Assembly: GCA_945913285.1 (NCBI GenBank) | Contig: CAMEDD010000004.1 | Coordinates: forward strand, 1 to 64,000 | Length of the DNA: 64,000 nucleotides | Direction: 5' to 3' | From: Candidatus Sulfopaludibacter sp. SbA3 | GTDB lineage: Bacteria > Pseudomonadota > Alphaproteobacteria > Caulobacterales > Hyphomonadaceae | Shown here: positions 35,176-44,368 of the stretch, piece by piece | Layout: each line of letters opens with the position of its first letter | Numbering within the stretch: position 1 is the first letter of the stretch | Made by a program: the position numbers and the translations under genes | The notes under the pieces: model-generated | What the model saw: only the letters and a program-made list of their open reading frames with translations | Told to the model about the DNA's origin: nothing | The model's database searches: none

Positions 35176-37410
35176 ATGTCGAAACGTGGAACTGAGCCGC
35201 CGGCAGACCGTATCATCAATGAAACGATGACTGAGGCGCTGTCGAAGCGCTACCTGGCCTACGCCCTCTCGACCATCACCGCCCGGGCGCTGCCGGATGT
35301 GCGTGACGGCTTGAAGCCGGTTCAGCGGCGCATCCTTTATGGCATGCGCGTGCTGCGGCTCGACCCCGAGGGCGGATATCGCAAGTGTGCCAAGATCGTC
35401 GGCGATGTGATGGGTAACTATCACCCGCATGGCGACAGCTCGATCTATGACACGCTGGTCCGCCTCGCCCAGGATTTCAACGTCCGCTATCCGCTCGTCG
35501 ACGGGCAAGGCAACTTTGGAAACATCGACGGCGATAGCCCGGCTGCTTACCGCTACACCGAAGCGCGCATGACGCGCGCGGCCGAGCTGATGATGGAAGG
35601 GCTCGACGAGAACGCCGTCGATTTCCGTCCCAACTACGCCGAGAATGATGAGGAGCCGGTGGTTTTGCCCGCTGGTTATCCGAACCTGTTGGCGAACGGT
35701 GCGACCGGCATCGCCGTCGGTATGGCGACCTCCATTCCTCCGCACAATGTGGCGGAAGTGATCGATGCGGCGCGGTTCCTGATCGAGAAGCCGAAGGCGA
35801 CGACGGCGGAGCTGATGGACTTTGTTCAGGGCCCGGACTTTCCGACGGGCGGCGTGATCGTCGAGGAACGCGCCGCGATGCTGGAGGCCTATGAGACGGG
35901 ACGGGGCAGTTTCCGGATGCGGGCGCGCTGGCAGGTCGAGGATCTCGGGCGCGGAATGTACCAGATCATCGTGACCGAGATTCCGTATCAGGTGCAGAAG
36001 TCGCGCCTGCTCGAGAAACTGTCCGAACTGCTTGAGGCGAAGAAGGTTCCGCTGCTCGAAGACGTGCGCGACGAGAGCGCCGAGGACGTACGTCTCGTGC
36101 TGGTGCCGCGCGCCAAGACGGTTGAGCCAGACGTGCTGATGGAGAGCCTGTTCAAGCTTTGCGATCTGGAGACGCGCTTCAGCCTGAACATGAACGTGCT
36201 GCACAAGGGCGCGCCGCAGGTGATGGGCCTGAAGGCCGTGCTGCAGGCGTATCTGGATCACCGCCGCGAAGTGCTGGTGCGGCGTTCGGAGTTCCGGCTC
36301 GACAAGATCGAGAAGCGGCTCCATCTGCTCGACGGTTTCCTCGTTGCGTATCTCAATATCGACGAAGTGATCCGCATTATCCGGACTGAGGACGAGCCGA
36401 AGCCAGTGCTGATGAAGCGCTTCAAGCTGTCGGACCTGCAGGCGGAAGCGATCCTGAACCTGCGCCTGCGCGCCCTGCGCAAGCTTGAGGAAATGGAAAT
36501 CCGCGGCGAGCACACGAAACTGAAGGAAGAGCGCGAGGAGCTGATTTCGCTGCTCGGCTCGGTGCGCAAGCAATGGGCACGTGTATCGAACGACCTGAAG
36601 CTGGCGCGCGACGAGTTTGATCCAGGAACGGATCTTGGCCGCCGCCGCGCGAGCTTCGAAGAAGCGCCGGATGTGGATCTTGCGGCCGCTCTGGAAGCCT
36701 CGCGGCCGAAAGAGCCGGTGACCGTAGTGCTGTCCCAGCAAGGCTGGATCCGCGGAATGAAAGGCCGTGGCATCGACGCCGACTCGATCAAGTTCAAGGA
36801 GGGCGACGGCCCGGCCTGGACGGAAGAAGTGATGTCGACAGACCGGCTGGTCATCATGTCGTCTGACGGGCGCGCCTTCATCCTGGCGGCGGACAGGCTG
36901 CCGGGCGGACGCGGAAATGGCGAGCCGATCCGGCTCTCCATCGAGCTTGAGGACAATGTCGGCATCGTCGCGATGTTCAAGTTTGACCCCGAGCGCAAGC
37001 GCGTGATGGCATCGAGCTCCGGGTACGGATTTGTAGTGCCGGAGACGGAACTGGAATCAAACCGCAAGGCTGGTAAGCAGGTCGTCAACACCGGCGAGGG
37101 GCAGCTGCTCGTTTGCGCGCCGGTCGACGGTGACATGATCGCGGTCGTTGGCACGAACCGGAAGATGCTGATCTTCCCGCTCAAGGACCTGCCGGAAATG
37201 TCGCGCGGCAAGGGCAATAAGTTGCAGACCTATACGGGAAAGTATGAACTTGCTGACCTGATGACGTTCGACAAGCGGGACGGCCTGATCGTCATGACGG
37301 GCGGGCGCCACCGCGCCTTCGAGGAATGGAAGGAGTGGCGCGGCGCGCGGGCGCAGGCCGGCAAGGTCGTGCCCAAGGGCTTCCCGAAAGGTGGGACGTT
37401 CTCGGGATAA
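35176..37410 (+). CDS. parC: DNA topoisomerase IV subunit A
   Basis: A 744-aa type IIA topoisomerase cleavage subunit that decatenates chromosomes with ParE. The catalytic Tyr is in AAYRYTEARMT (about 113). The quinolone-determining region reads HPHGDSSIYDTLVRLAQ, with Ser at the usual resistance position and Asp where E. coli has Glu84. The C-terminal beta-propeller runs from about 495 (RGIDADSIKFKEGDG, KGNKLQTY). ATG at 35176 is preferred; a GTG 13 codons upstream is possible. parE is not in this window. Confidence 0.95.
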   Translation: MSKRGTEPPADRIINETMTEALSKRYLAYALSTITARALPDVRDGLKPVQRRILYGMRVLRLDPEGGYRKCAKIVGDVMGNYHPHGDSSIYDTLVRLAQDFNVRYPLVDGQGNFGNIDGDSPAAYRYTEARMTRAAELMMEGLDENAVDFRPNYAENDEEPVVLPAGYPNLLANGATGIAVGMATSIPPHNVAEVIDAARFLIEKPKATTAELMDFVQGPDFPTGGVIVEERAAMLEAYETGRGSFRMRARWQVEDLGRGMYQIIVTEIPYQVQKSRLLEKLSELLEAKKVPLLEDVRDESAEDVRLVLVPRAKTVEPDVLMESLFKLCDLETRFSLNMNVLHKGAPQVMGLKAVLQAYLDHRREVLVRRSEFRLDKIEKRLHLLDGFLVAYLNIDEVIRIIRTEDEPKPVLMKRFKLSDLQAEAILNLRLRALRKLEEMEIRGEHTKLKEEREELISLLGSVRKQWARVSNDLKLARDEFDPGTDLGRRRASFEEAPDVDLAAALEASRPKEPVTVVLSQQGWIRGMKGRGIDADSIKFKEGDGPAWTEEVMSTDRLVIMSSDGRAFILAADRLPGGRGNGEPIRLSIELEDNVGIVAMFKFDPERKRVMASSSGYGFVVPETELESNRKAGKQVVNTGEGQLLVCAPVDGDMIAVVGTNRKMLIFPLKDLPEMSRGKGNKLQTYTGKYELADLMTFDKRDGLIVMTGGRHRAFEEWKEWRGARAQAGKVVPKGFPKGGTFSG

Positions 37411-37438
37411 TGTTCAGACAACGGGTAAACGGTTCGGA

Positions 37439-37960
37439 TTGACCCCCCCCCGCCTGATCTTATGACCACCTCAGCGCGAGGATCTCGACGCCTGGGCGCT
37501 GATGGAGGCTGATCAGTCCTTGAAGGCCATCTCGGGCAGTATTCAGGACCAGCGCGAGAGCTCGCCCCAGCCTCTTTCAATCGCCGGTCAACGGGCGATC
37601 ATGGGCGGGGCTCGCTGTGCGCGATCGGCAAAGAGAGGGGACGGTTCGCCGGACGGTTCGGGCCGTCAAAGCCGTTTGGCTGGCCGTGTGTTGAAATCGG
37701 CTGGAGTCCGCTGCCGGAATTCCAGGGAAAGGGGCTCGCGCCGGAAGGGGCAGTTGCCGCTACGGATTTTGCCTTTCCTGAACCGGGCGAGCCGCGCGTG
37801 ATCCACACGGTCCGGTCCTGGAATATCGCTTCTCAGCAGCTGGCGGAGCGGCTCGGATAAAAGAATCTTGGGCCGATAGTCCTGCCGCCTCTGTATCAGG
37901 ACATCTCCAATGATGACTGGTCGCAGACGCCGGCGGAATGGTATGTTTCGCGAGTACGGT
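37439..37960 (+). pseudogene. Broken GNAT (RimJ/RimL-type) acetyltransferase
   Basis: Reading across frames restores a GNAT protein of about 170 aa. From TTG 37439: TPPRLIL, an in-frame TGA (37463), then PPQREDLDAWALMEADQS. After a frameshift near 37605 come AIGKERGRFAGRFGPSKPFG and EIGWSPLPEFQGKGLAPEGA, the acetyl-CoA loop being QGKGLA. A TAA at 37858 follows ERLG, and the family-like tail NLGPIVLPPLYQDISNDDW continues beyond it. Three lesions make it a clear pseudogene. It lies just after parC; a run of nine C precedes CGCCTG at its 5' end (37443-37451). Confidence 0.85.
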
Positions 37961-37972
37961 ACCGGTGCGGGA

Positions 37973-38734
37973 CTAAAGCCGCTCCAGCACGTTCGTCATC
38001 AGCGGACCGATTTCGGCATTCAGCACAAGGTCCGCATACGGATCCTGATCGGTCGGCTCGCGGTTGATGATGGCGAACTGGGCGCCGAGGCGTTTGGCGA
38101 GGAGAGGGATGCCCGCTGCCGGATAGACGACGAGGGACGAGCCGAGGACCAGCATCAGGTCGCACAGAGAGGCTTCTTCGGTGGCGCGTTCCATCTCGGC
38201 TTCCGGCATCGCTTGGCCGAAGGAGATGGTCGCGGTCTTGATCAGGCCTGTGCAGAAGATGCAGGTGATGTCGTCGTCCGCTTCCCAGCGATGGCGCAGG
38301 TCTTCGAGTTCGTAGCGCTTCGAACAGGTGAGGCACTTGGCATAGCTGGCATTGCCGTGGATCTCGATCACCTGACCGTCCGGTACGCCGGAATCCTGGT
38401 GCAGGTTGTCGACATTCTGCGTGATGACGCTGGCGACCTTGCCCGACCTTACGAGCTCGGCGAGCGCGTAGTGTCCGGCGTTTGGAGAAGCGCCCGTCCA
38501 GCCAGCCGTCCTGTTGAACACGCGCGTCCAGGCCTCGCGGCGCTTGTCGCGCGAGCCGACGAAATCCTGGAACATGATCGGCTTCATCTTGCTCCAGACG
38601 CCGCCGGGCGAGCGGAAATCCGGTATGCCGCTTTCGGTGGAGATGCCCGCGCCGGTGAAGACGGCGACGCGGTGGGCGCTGCGGATCATGTGGGCGAGAA
38701 TGTCGGCGTCGGTCATCTCACTGAAATAACCCAT
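37973..38734 (-). CDS. NAD-dependent protein deacylase (sirtuin)
   Basis: A 253-aa Sir2-family enzyme. NAD-binding motifs are VFTGAGISTESGIPDFRSPGG and ITQNVDNLHQDSG, and the catalytic His is in EIHGNASYAKC. The zinc site is CLTC...CIFC. The length and the GGVW motif fit a bacterial class III/U-type sirtuin; it lacks the Tyr/Arg pair typical of CobB desuccinylases in the stretch I can check, so simple deacetylation is likely. It stands alone between a dead acetyltransferase and lemA. Confidence 0.9.
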   Translation of the reverse strand: MGYFSEMTDADILAHMIRSAHRVAVFTGAGISTESGIPDFRSPGGVWSKMKPIMFQDFVGSRDKRREAWTRVFNRTAGWTGASPNAGHYALAELVRSGKVASVITQNVDNLHQDSGVPDGQVIEIHGNASYAKCLTCSKRYELEDLRHRWEADDDITCIFCTGLIKTATISFGQAMPEAEMERATEEASLCDLMLVLGSSLVVYPAAGIPLLAKRLGAQFAIINREPTDQDPYADLVLNAEIGPLMTNVLERL

Positions 38735-38839
38735 TTTGCGCCTGCGGCCAGCCTGTGCCCGCGTTGTTTCAGGCGCAGGGTTGCGGATCGGGGCGGGCGC
38801 CGCTACGCGTAGGGTTCGAACTCACGGAGGAGGCGCCCC

Positions 38840-39403
38840 ATGAATCTTTTTCTTATCGTCCTGGCGGTCGTCGTCGCGGTCGCAGGCCTGATCATCCTGA
38901 TCTACAACGGTCTCGTGATGAAGCGGCAACGCTGCAACCAGTCTTTCGCGGACGTGGATGTTCAGCTGAAGCAACGCCAGAACCTGATCCCGAACCTCGT
39001 TGAAACCGTGAAGGGCTATGCGAGCCACGAGCAGGAAACCTTCCAGCAGGTGATCGCCGCGCGCAACGCCGCGCAGGCGGCCAACACCGCCGGGCAGATG
39101 TCGCAAGCAGAAGGCGCGCTCGGCGCTGCGCTCGGCAAACTGTTCGCCTTGTCAGAGGCCTATCCGGACCTGAAGGCCAACACCAACTTCCTGCAATTGC
39201 AGCAGGAGCTGTCCATGATCGAGGACAAGCTGGCTGCCGCCTACCGGTTCTACAACTCGGCTGTGCAGGACTATAACACGGCGCGGGAACAGTTTCCGGG
39301 CTCGATCATTGCGGGCAGCTTCAACTTCGAAGCGCGTGATTTCTTTGATGTTGGCGCCGAGAGACGCGCCGCGATGGATGAGCCGCCAAAGGTGGGTTTC
39401 TGA
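38840..39403 (+). CDS. lemA: LemA family protein
   Basis: A 187-aa protein with one N-terminal membrane segment (LFLIVLAVVVAVAGLIILIYNG) followed by a helical bundle. The LemA signature QRCNQSFADVDVQLKQRQNLIPNLVETVKGY and the closing FYNSAVQDYNTAREQFPGSII are unmistakable. Its role is unknown; it is often linked to envelope stress and secretion. GGAGGAG lies nine bases upstream of the ATG. The lipoprotein gene starting 37 bp downstream may be co-transcribed. Confidence 0.92.
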   Translation: MNLFLIVLAVVVAVAGLIILIYNGLVMKRQRCNQSFADVDVQLKQRQNLIPNLVETVKGYASHEQETFQQVIAARNAAQAANTAGQMSQAEGALGAALGKLFALSEAYPDLKANTNFLQLQQELSMIEDKLAAAYRFYNSAVQDYNTAREQFPGSIIAGSFNFEARDFFDVGAERRAAMDEPPKVGF

Positions 39404-39440
39404 CAGCCCGTTCAAACAATCCGCTTCAGGGGTGAACTCG

Positions 39441-40085
39441 ATGCGTGTCCTTCTCCTTGCCTGCGCAGTCTTGCTGGCGGCCTGTTCTCCGAAAACCGAA
39501 ACGCCGACTTCGGATGAGCCGCCGATGACGGCGGACGCCTCTGGCGGCGTAACAGCTCCGCAACCTCAGGCGCCTCAGCCGACGTTGGACCCGACCGAGC
39601 TTGACCTCTCAAAAATCGCGCTCGCGATGCGTATTCCTTCGACCTTCCGCGCTTATGGCGATGGCGCTTACCTGCAGATCAATGTCACGAGCCCGCGGCT
39701 CGGCGTTGATCTTGCGGAGTCGTTTCCGATGTCGATCTTCGAAGGCCATGACAGCGCTTTCCTCGCGAGCGAGGAAAAGGACGGTTTCTCGATCTGGACC
39801 TATGCCACGCTGCCGGAAGATACCGAGCGGCTGTCGGCCCTCAGCCAGGAACTCGTGCGCCTGAAGAACGAGGCGCCCGGCGAGAACGAGCTTAGTTTCG
39901 GCGCGATCGCGCCCGGATGCTGGAACGAAGCGCAGCAGTCTCCCGAAAGCCTTGCCCGCACGCTCTATATCCGCGTCATGCCGGAAGAGGACTTCCAGGT
40001 ATTCGTGCCTGAGCAGACCCTCAACCAGGGAGACTTGCCGGGTATTGAATCCTTCTGGGGCGCCTGCGCCGCCGCCAATCCCTGA
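39441..40085 (+). CDS. Hypothetical lipoprotein
   Basis: A 214-aa lipoprotein beginning MRVLLLACAVLLAAC (lipobox LAAC, Cys 15). It has a Thr/Pro/Ala-rich linker (about 18-55), then a domain with LDLSKIALAMRIPSTFRAYG and two further Cys near the end (GCWNEAQ, WGACAA). No family is recognised. It follows lemA with a 37-bp gap and the SD CAGGGGTGA. A frame open to 39309 overlaps lemA and is rejected, because the signal peptide fixes the start. Confidence 0.72.
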   Translation: MRVLLLACAVLLAACSPKTETPTSDEPPMTADASGGVTAPQPQAPQPTLDPTELDLSKIALAMRIPSTFRAYGDGAYLQINVTSPRLGVDLAESFPMSIFEGHDSAFLASEEKDGFSIWTYATLPEDTERLSALSQELVRLKNEAPGENELSFGAIAPGCWNEAQQSPESLARTLYIRVMPEEDFQVFVPEQTLNQGDLPGIESFWGACAAANP

Positions 40086-40147
40086 GCTTCTGCGCTTCGG
40101 CTGCGGTATGGCCCGCCCGCGCGGTTTTGTGGTAGGCTTCTCAGGCG

Positions 40148-40669
40148 ATGAGTGATGCTCTTGGTCCCGGCGATCTGGTCTTGTGCGTCAACGCAGCCCC
40201 CAACCATTTGACCGGTGAGCCTGTGCCGCTTGTGGCCGGGGAGACCTACCGGGTGTTCGATGTCTGGGAGTTTGCCTGCCCGTGCGGGCGCTCGGACGCG
40301 CTGCTGGATGTCGGTATCGGGTTCGGCTGGTGCCAGAGCCGTTTCCGGAAGTTGCCAAAGCCGAAAGCGAAGGCAAAGACGCGCCAGGTGACGACGCCGA
40401 AAAAGCTCGAGCCGGTTTCGGGTTCAGGATCTCGCGCCCCTGACAGGCGGCGCCTGCACGCGGGCCCCGATCCTCGCCGAAGAACTTGCTGTGAAACTTG
40501 CGATCGGGCCCCGATGATTGAAGTGTCCTCCGTTCGACTCGTGGAGGTATTTATTGCCATTTCCACCCGGAAGATGAGCGAGGCCCCGCCATGGGCGACG
40601 CAGGATCAGCCGGTCAAGTGGACAACTTGGCCGGGCTCGGCGCACGACTGGCCCGCCTGGGCGCCTTGA
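40148..40669 (+). CDS. Hypothetical protein with probably degraded C-terminus
   Basis: The first 75 residues look like a compact domain: LGPGDLVLCVNAAPN, VPLVAGETYRVFDVWEFACPCG and VGIGFGWCQSRFRKL. I recall small uncharacterised alphaproteobacterial proteins with this GDLV...Y.V..+.W pattern, but no function. After a Lys-rich stretch (about 75-92), the composition turns to Arg/Pro/Thr of a frame-shadow kind up to the stop. The original gene therefore probably ended earlier, and read-through after a frameshift is likely. Only the N-terminal part should be trusted. Confidence 0.5.
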   Translation: MSDALGPGDLVLCVNAAPNHLTGEPVPLVAGETYRVFDVWEFACPCGRSDALLDVGIGFGWCQSRFRKLPKPKAKAKTRQVTTPKKLEPVSGSGSRAPDRRRLHAGPDPRRRTCCETCDRAPMIEVSSVRLVEVFIAISTRKMSEAPPWATQDQPVKWTTWPGSAHDWPAWAP

Positions 40670-40962
40670 GGGCCGACTTTCCTTCTGGTCACACGGATCG
40701 CTGAGGAAGAGGCTAAAGTGGCGCCCCACGCCGCCCCCCTGCTGGCGGGCGGGCGACTGGACCCGGGTGGAGCTGAGGCTGGCGCGGCTCGCTGCGTTGA
40801 AGACGGCGCATCCGGATATTCGCGAGATCGCCGACTTTCGCGAAAGTGCATTCAAAGCTGCTGAGGAAGATCGAAACAAGTGACGCCGGGTTCTTCGGCT
40901 ATGCGCCGCTGCCGCACGGGTGTTGCTTCGTCAGGTCGTGAGCACTCGGGTGTTTTTCGCTC
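40670..40962. other. Degenerate non-coding stretch
   Basis: No intact gene is visible between the hypothetical gene and the aminotransferase. One plus-strand frame gives a short peptide with a Myb/SANT-like look (DWTRVELRLARLAALKTAHP, then DIREIADFRESAFKAA) ending at TGA 40878-40880. It has no convincing start and could be the remnant of a small DNA-binding protein. Together with the doubtful 3' half of the preceding gene, this looks like decayed accessory DNA. Confidence 0.4.
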
Positions 40963-42099
40963 TCAGCGCTTCGGTTGCGCGTTGAACCAGGGTTCGAGGC
41001 GTGCGAGGGCGTCCTTTGTTTCGGCTGTCGACAGCGCGAAGGAGAAACGCATGAAGCGGCGGCCTTCCACGGGGTCGAAATCGACACCGGGCGCTGCGGC
41101 GACGCCGGTTTCTTCGAGCAGGCGCAGGCAGAAGGCTAGGCTATCGTCCGTGTACCGTGCGATATCAGCGTAGATGTAGAAGGCGCCGTCAGGCGGGGCA
41201 ATGCGCTCAAGGCCGAAGCGCGGCAGGGCGTCCAGTAACAGGGCGCGGTTGGCGCGGTAGACCGCGACATTCGCGTCGAGCTCCTCGCGGCTGTCCATCG
41301 CGATCAGGCCCGCATGCTGGGCGAGCGAGGGCGCGGTGAGGAACAGGTTGCCGATATAGGCCGCGGTGCGCGCAGTGTTCTCTTCGGGTGAGACCAGCCA
41401 ACCGAGCCGCCATCCTGCCATCGAGAAGTATTTCGAGAAGCTGTTGACGATGTAGGCCGAGGGATCGAACTCCAGCAGCGAGTGGACCTTCGGGCCGTAG
41501 CTCAGCCCGTGATAGATCTCGTCCGAGATGATCCTTGCACCGATCTTCCGGGCAGAGTCCACGATTGCGGCGAGTTCTGCGGCATCGATGATCGTGCCGG
41601 TGGGGTTTGCGGGGCTCGCGAGGATGATGCCTTGCGGGGCCGGGTCCAGCGCGGCGAGCGCCGCCGCTGTCAGCTGGAAGCGTTCGGCCTCGCCGCAGGA
41701 AATTTCGACGGGGACCATGTTCAAGGCACGGATCGTATTGCGATAGGCGACATAGCCCGGACGGGCGAGGGCGATCTGGTCGCCGGGATTGAAGGCGCCT
41801 GAGAGTGCCAGAACCAGCGCGGGCGAGGCGCCGCAGGTGATCGCGATCCGGTGGACCGGAACATCGACGCCGTAACTGTCCAGGTAATGGCGCGCGATGC
41901 GGGCCTTGAGCGGGACGCTCTCCCAATACCCCATCGCTTCGGTGTCCAGCACGGTACGCGCGCCCGCAATGGCAGCGGAGGGCGCCCCGGTGGAGGGTTG
42001 GCCAAATTCCATGTGGAAGATGCGGCGGCCTTCCGCCTTCATCTCATGCGCACGCCGGCTGATCGCGATCGCCTGAAAGGGTGAAATATCCTGTCCCAT
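40963..42099 (-). CDS. PLP-dependent class I/II aminotransferase
   Basis: A 378-aa fold-type I aminotransferase. The PLP Lys lies in NSFSKYFSMAGWRLGW (about 235), with SPANPTGTI (Asn) and SDEIYHGLSY (Asp, Tyr) contacting the cofactor, and an Arg near FMRFSFA for the substrate carboxylate. ATG at 42099 is only 4 bp after the dctM stop, so it is the last gene of a TRAP-transporter operon. I infer that it interconverts an imported 2-oxo acid and its amino acid. Confidence 0.88.
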   Translation of the reverse strand: MGQDISPFQAIAISRRAHEMKAEGRRIFHMEFGQPSTGAPSAAIAGARTVLDTEAMGYWESVPLKARIARHYLDSYGVDVPVHRIAITCGASPALVLALSGAFNPGDQIALARPGYVAYRNTIRALNMVPVEISCGEAERFQLTAAALAALDPAPQGIILASPANPTGTIIDAAELAAIVDSARKIGARIISDEIYHGLSYGPKVHSLLEFDPSAYIVNSFSKYFSMAGWRLGWLVSPEENTARTAAYIGNLFLTAPSLAQHAGLIAMDSREELDANVAVYRANRALLLDALPRFGLERIAPPDGAFYIYADIARYTDDSLAFCLRLLEETGVAAAPGVDFDPVEGRRFMRFSFALSTAETKDALARLEPWFNAQPKR

Positions 42100-42103
42100 C
42101 GGC

Positions 42104-43687
42104 CTAGCGCGCCACCACTGAAGGCAACCACGTGGCCAGGGAAGGCACGGCGGCGACAAGGGCGAGCAGCAGCAATTGCAGTCCGATGAACGGCACAGCG
42201 CCGGCCCAGATCTGCATCGTCGTCACTTCGGGCGGCGCCGCGCCGCGCAGATAGAACAGCGCAAAGCCGAAGGGCGGGGTCAGGAAACTCGTCTGCAGGT
42301 TCACGGCCATCAGGATGGCGAGCCAGACGGGGTCGCACCCGAGCAGGATCAGGGGCGGCGCGACGAGCGGCACGACGACGAAGATGATCTCGACGAAATC
42401 GAGGAAGAAGCCGAGGATGAACATGACCAGCATGGTCATGGCGAGGGCGCCCCACATACCGCCCGGCACGTTGTGGAGAATTTCCGCCACCAGATCATCC
42501 CCGCCAAAGCCGCGGAAGACGAGGCTGAACAGCGAGGCGCCGATCAGGATGAGGAACACCATCGAGGTTATGTGGGCGGAACTTTTGAGCGCTGGCTTCA
42601 GCTCGGCCGCGCGGCGCAGGACGAGGAGGCCGGCGACAAGGGACGCCAGCAGAACCAGGCAAGCCAGCGCGGTTGCCCCCATCGCCGCAGCCGCAAGGCC
42701 GGAGTGGGCAATGTCGCCGACGCGCAGGTCCAGGACATTCCGCAGGATCAGGATAACCGGCAGGCTGGCAACGCCGGCCAGCAATATGGGCCCCAGACGG
42801 CTGCCGGTGCCGCGCGCGAGGCGCAGGCCAGCGAGCAGGATAGCGCCGCCCGCGCCAATGGCGGAGGCTTCCGTGGGCGGTGCAACGCCGCCAAGGATTG
42901 AGCCGAGTACAGCGAAGATCAGCGCAAGCGGTGCACCGAGGCCGAGGGCGACGTCGTTGAAGGTGAGCGGCGCGGTGCCGTCAGCAAGTTTGGCGGCGGG
43001 CGCCGCGGAGGGGCGGACAATCGCCACAATCGCGACGAAGATGAGATAAAGCGCGACGAGCAGGAGACCTGGGATCAGCGCGCCTGCGAACAGGTCACCG
43101 ACAGAGACGACGGCGGAGCCTGCGCCCTGCGCGAGGTTTGCCTGGCTGGCGGCATTGGAGATGGCATCGGCGAGAAGGATCAGGATGATCGAGGGCGGAA
43201 TGATCTGACCAAGCGTGCCGGAGGCGGCGATGGTGCCAGTGGCAAGGCGCACGTCATAGCCCTGACGCAGCATGGTGGGCAGCGCGATCAGGGTCATGGA
43301 GATAACCGTCGCGCCGACAATGCCGGTCGAGGCTGCCAGCAGCATGCCGACGAGGATGACCGCGAAGCCGAGCCCGCCGCGCACCCCGGCCAGCAGGCGG
43401 GCGGCGATGTTCAGCAGGTCTTCGGCGACGCGGGAGCGTTCGAGGATGACGCCCATGAGCACGAATAGCGGAACTGCGATGAGCGTCTGGCTCTGCATGA
43501 TCGAATTGCCTTCGATCCGGCTGGGGAAGGCCTTCAGGAAGGAATCCGGGAACACGCCCAGCGCGATGCCAATGAGTGCAAACAGCAGCGCGACGCCCCC
43601 GAGCGTGAGCGCAACCGGATAGCCTGCGATAAGCGCCGCGACCGCCGAGACGAACATCGCGATGGCAAGGACGACTTCAAGCTCCAC
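42104..43687 (-). CDS. dctM: TRAP transporter large permease (DctM type)
   Basis: A 527-aa inner-membrane protein with 12 or more hydrophobic segments, the main translocating subunit of a sodium-driven TRAP transporter. The family motifs NSIMQSQTLIAVPLFVLMG, GASTGI-like AASTGIVGATVISM and SGTLGQIIPPSIILIL are present. It is about 90 residues longer than typical DctM (430), because of an extra membrane-spanning insert around residues 290-390, as in the larger alphaproteobacterial TakPQM-like systems. It overlaps dctQ by 11 bp. Confidence 0.92.
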   Translation of the reverse strand: MELEVVLAIAMFVSAVAALIAGYPVALTLGGVALLFALIGIALGVFPDSFLKAFPSRIEGNSIMQSQTLIAVPLFVLMGVILERSRVAEDLLNIAARLLAGVRGGLGFAVILVGMLLAASTGIVGATVISMTLIALPTMLRQGYDVRLATGTIAASGTLGQIIPPSIILILLADAISNAASQANLAQGAGSAVVSVGDLFAGALIPGLLLVALYLIFVAIVAIVRPSAAPAAKLADGTAPLTFNDVALGLGAPLALIFAVLGSILGGVAPPTEASAIGAGGAILLAGLRLARGTGSRLGPILLAGVASLPVILILRNVLDLRVGDIAHSGLAAAAMGATALACLVLLASLVAGLLVLRRAAELKPALKSSAHITSMVFLILIGASLFSLVFRGFGGDDLVAEILHNVPGGMWGALAMTMLVMFILGFFLDFVEIIFVVVPLVAPPLILLGCDPVWLAILMAVNLQTSFLTPPFGFALFYLRGAAPPEVTTMQIWAGAVPFIGLQLLLLALVAAVPSLATWLPSVVAR

Positions 43688-44348
43688 GTTTGTCTCCGTT
43701 CGACAACGGATCGGACGGCTCGGCCGGTGGCAGGGCGCCGGTCAGGCGAAGCGCGGCCTTAAGCGATTCCGACAAGCCCTGCGCCATCAGGAGTAAGGCA
43801 AACACGGGCACCAGTGTCTTGAAGAGATAGAAGATCGGCAGGCCATCGGACTCGCGCGAGCCTTCAAGCAGAAGCCAGGAGCGGGCAAGGCCGACTTCAC
43901 TCGTCGTGATGATCCGCATGCAGATCGGGAAGAGCAACAGATAAGCGCCGGCGAGTTCGATCCAGTTGCGGCCGTTCTCGCCGAAGCGTGGGCGGAGGAT
44001 ATCGATCCGTACATGAGCATCGTCGCGAAGCGCGCCGGCTGCGCCGAGCATGAACATAGCGGCGAAGGCGTACATGATCGCTTCGCTGAGCCAGGTGAAG
44101 GACAGGCCGAAGGCGTAGCGCAGAAGGACGACGATCAGTTGGAGAAAGATCAGGGCGACACCGCAGGCCATGGCGACGCCGAGCGCGCTGCCTGACAAGG
44201 CGTCAATGAAGGCGATGAGTCTTTTCGCGAGTCCGTCTGCCAGTTTCGGCAAGGCAAGCACGACCAGCGGCAGCGCAAACAGCGGCAACAGGGCGATCCC
44301 GGCCCATTTGAGCGCGGTGCCCAGTGTGAGGAAGACTTGGGTGTCCAT
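43677..44348 (-). CDS. dctQ: TRAP transporter small permease (DctQ type)
   Basis: A 223-aa membrane protein with four or five segments. The DctQ core (about 55-190) includes LLRYAFGLSFTWLSEAIMYAF and DDAHVRIDILR, conserved in the family. An extra N-terminal hydrophobic stretch (ALKWAGIALLPLFALPLVVLA) makes it longer than usual. It lies 20 bp after dctP and overlaps dctM by 11 bp. Confidence 0.9.
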   Translation of the reverse strand: MDTQVFLTLGTALKWAGIALLPLFALPLVVLALPKLADGLAKRLIAFIDALSGSALGVAMACGVALIFLQLIVVLLRYAFGLSFTWLSEAIMYAFAAMFMLGAAGALRDDAHVRIDILRPRFGENGRNWIELAGAYLLLFPICMRIITTSEVGLARSWLLLEGSRESDGLPIFYLFKTLVPVFALLLMAQGLSESLKAALRLTGALPPAEPSDPLSNGDKRGA

Positions 44349-44368
44349 GAACGCCTCGCCCCCGATGC

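Noticed and set aside
38805-38825. GGTTCGAA-type segment suggestive of a tRNA T-loop
   Set aside because: No acceptor stem, anticodon arm or cloverleaf can be formed around it.
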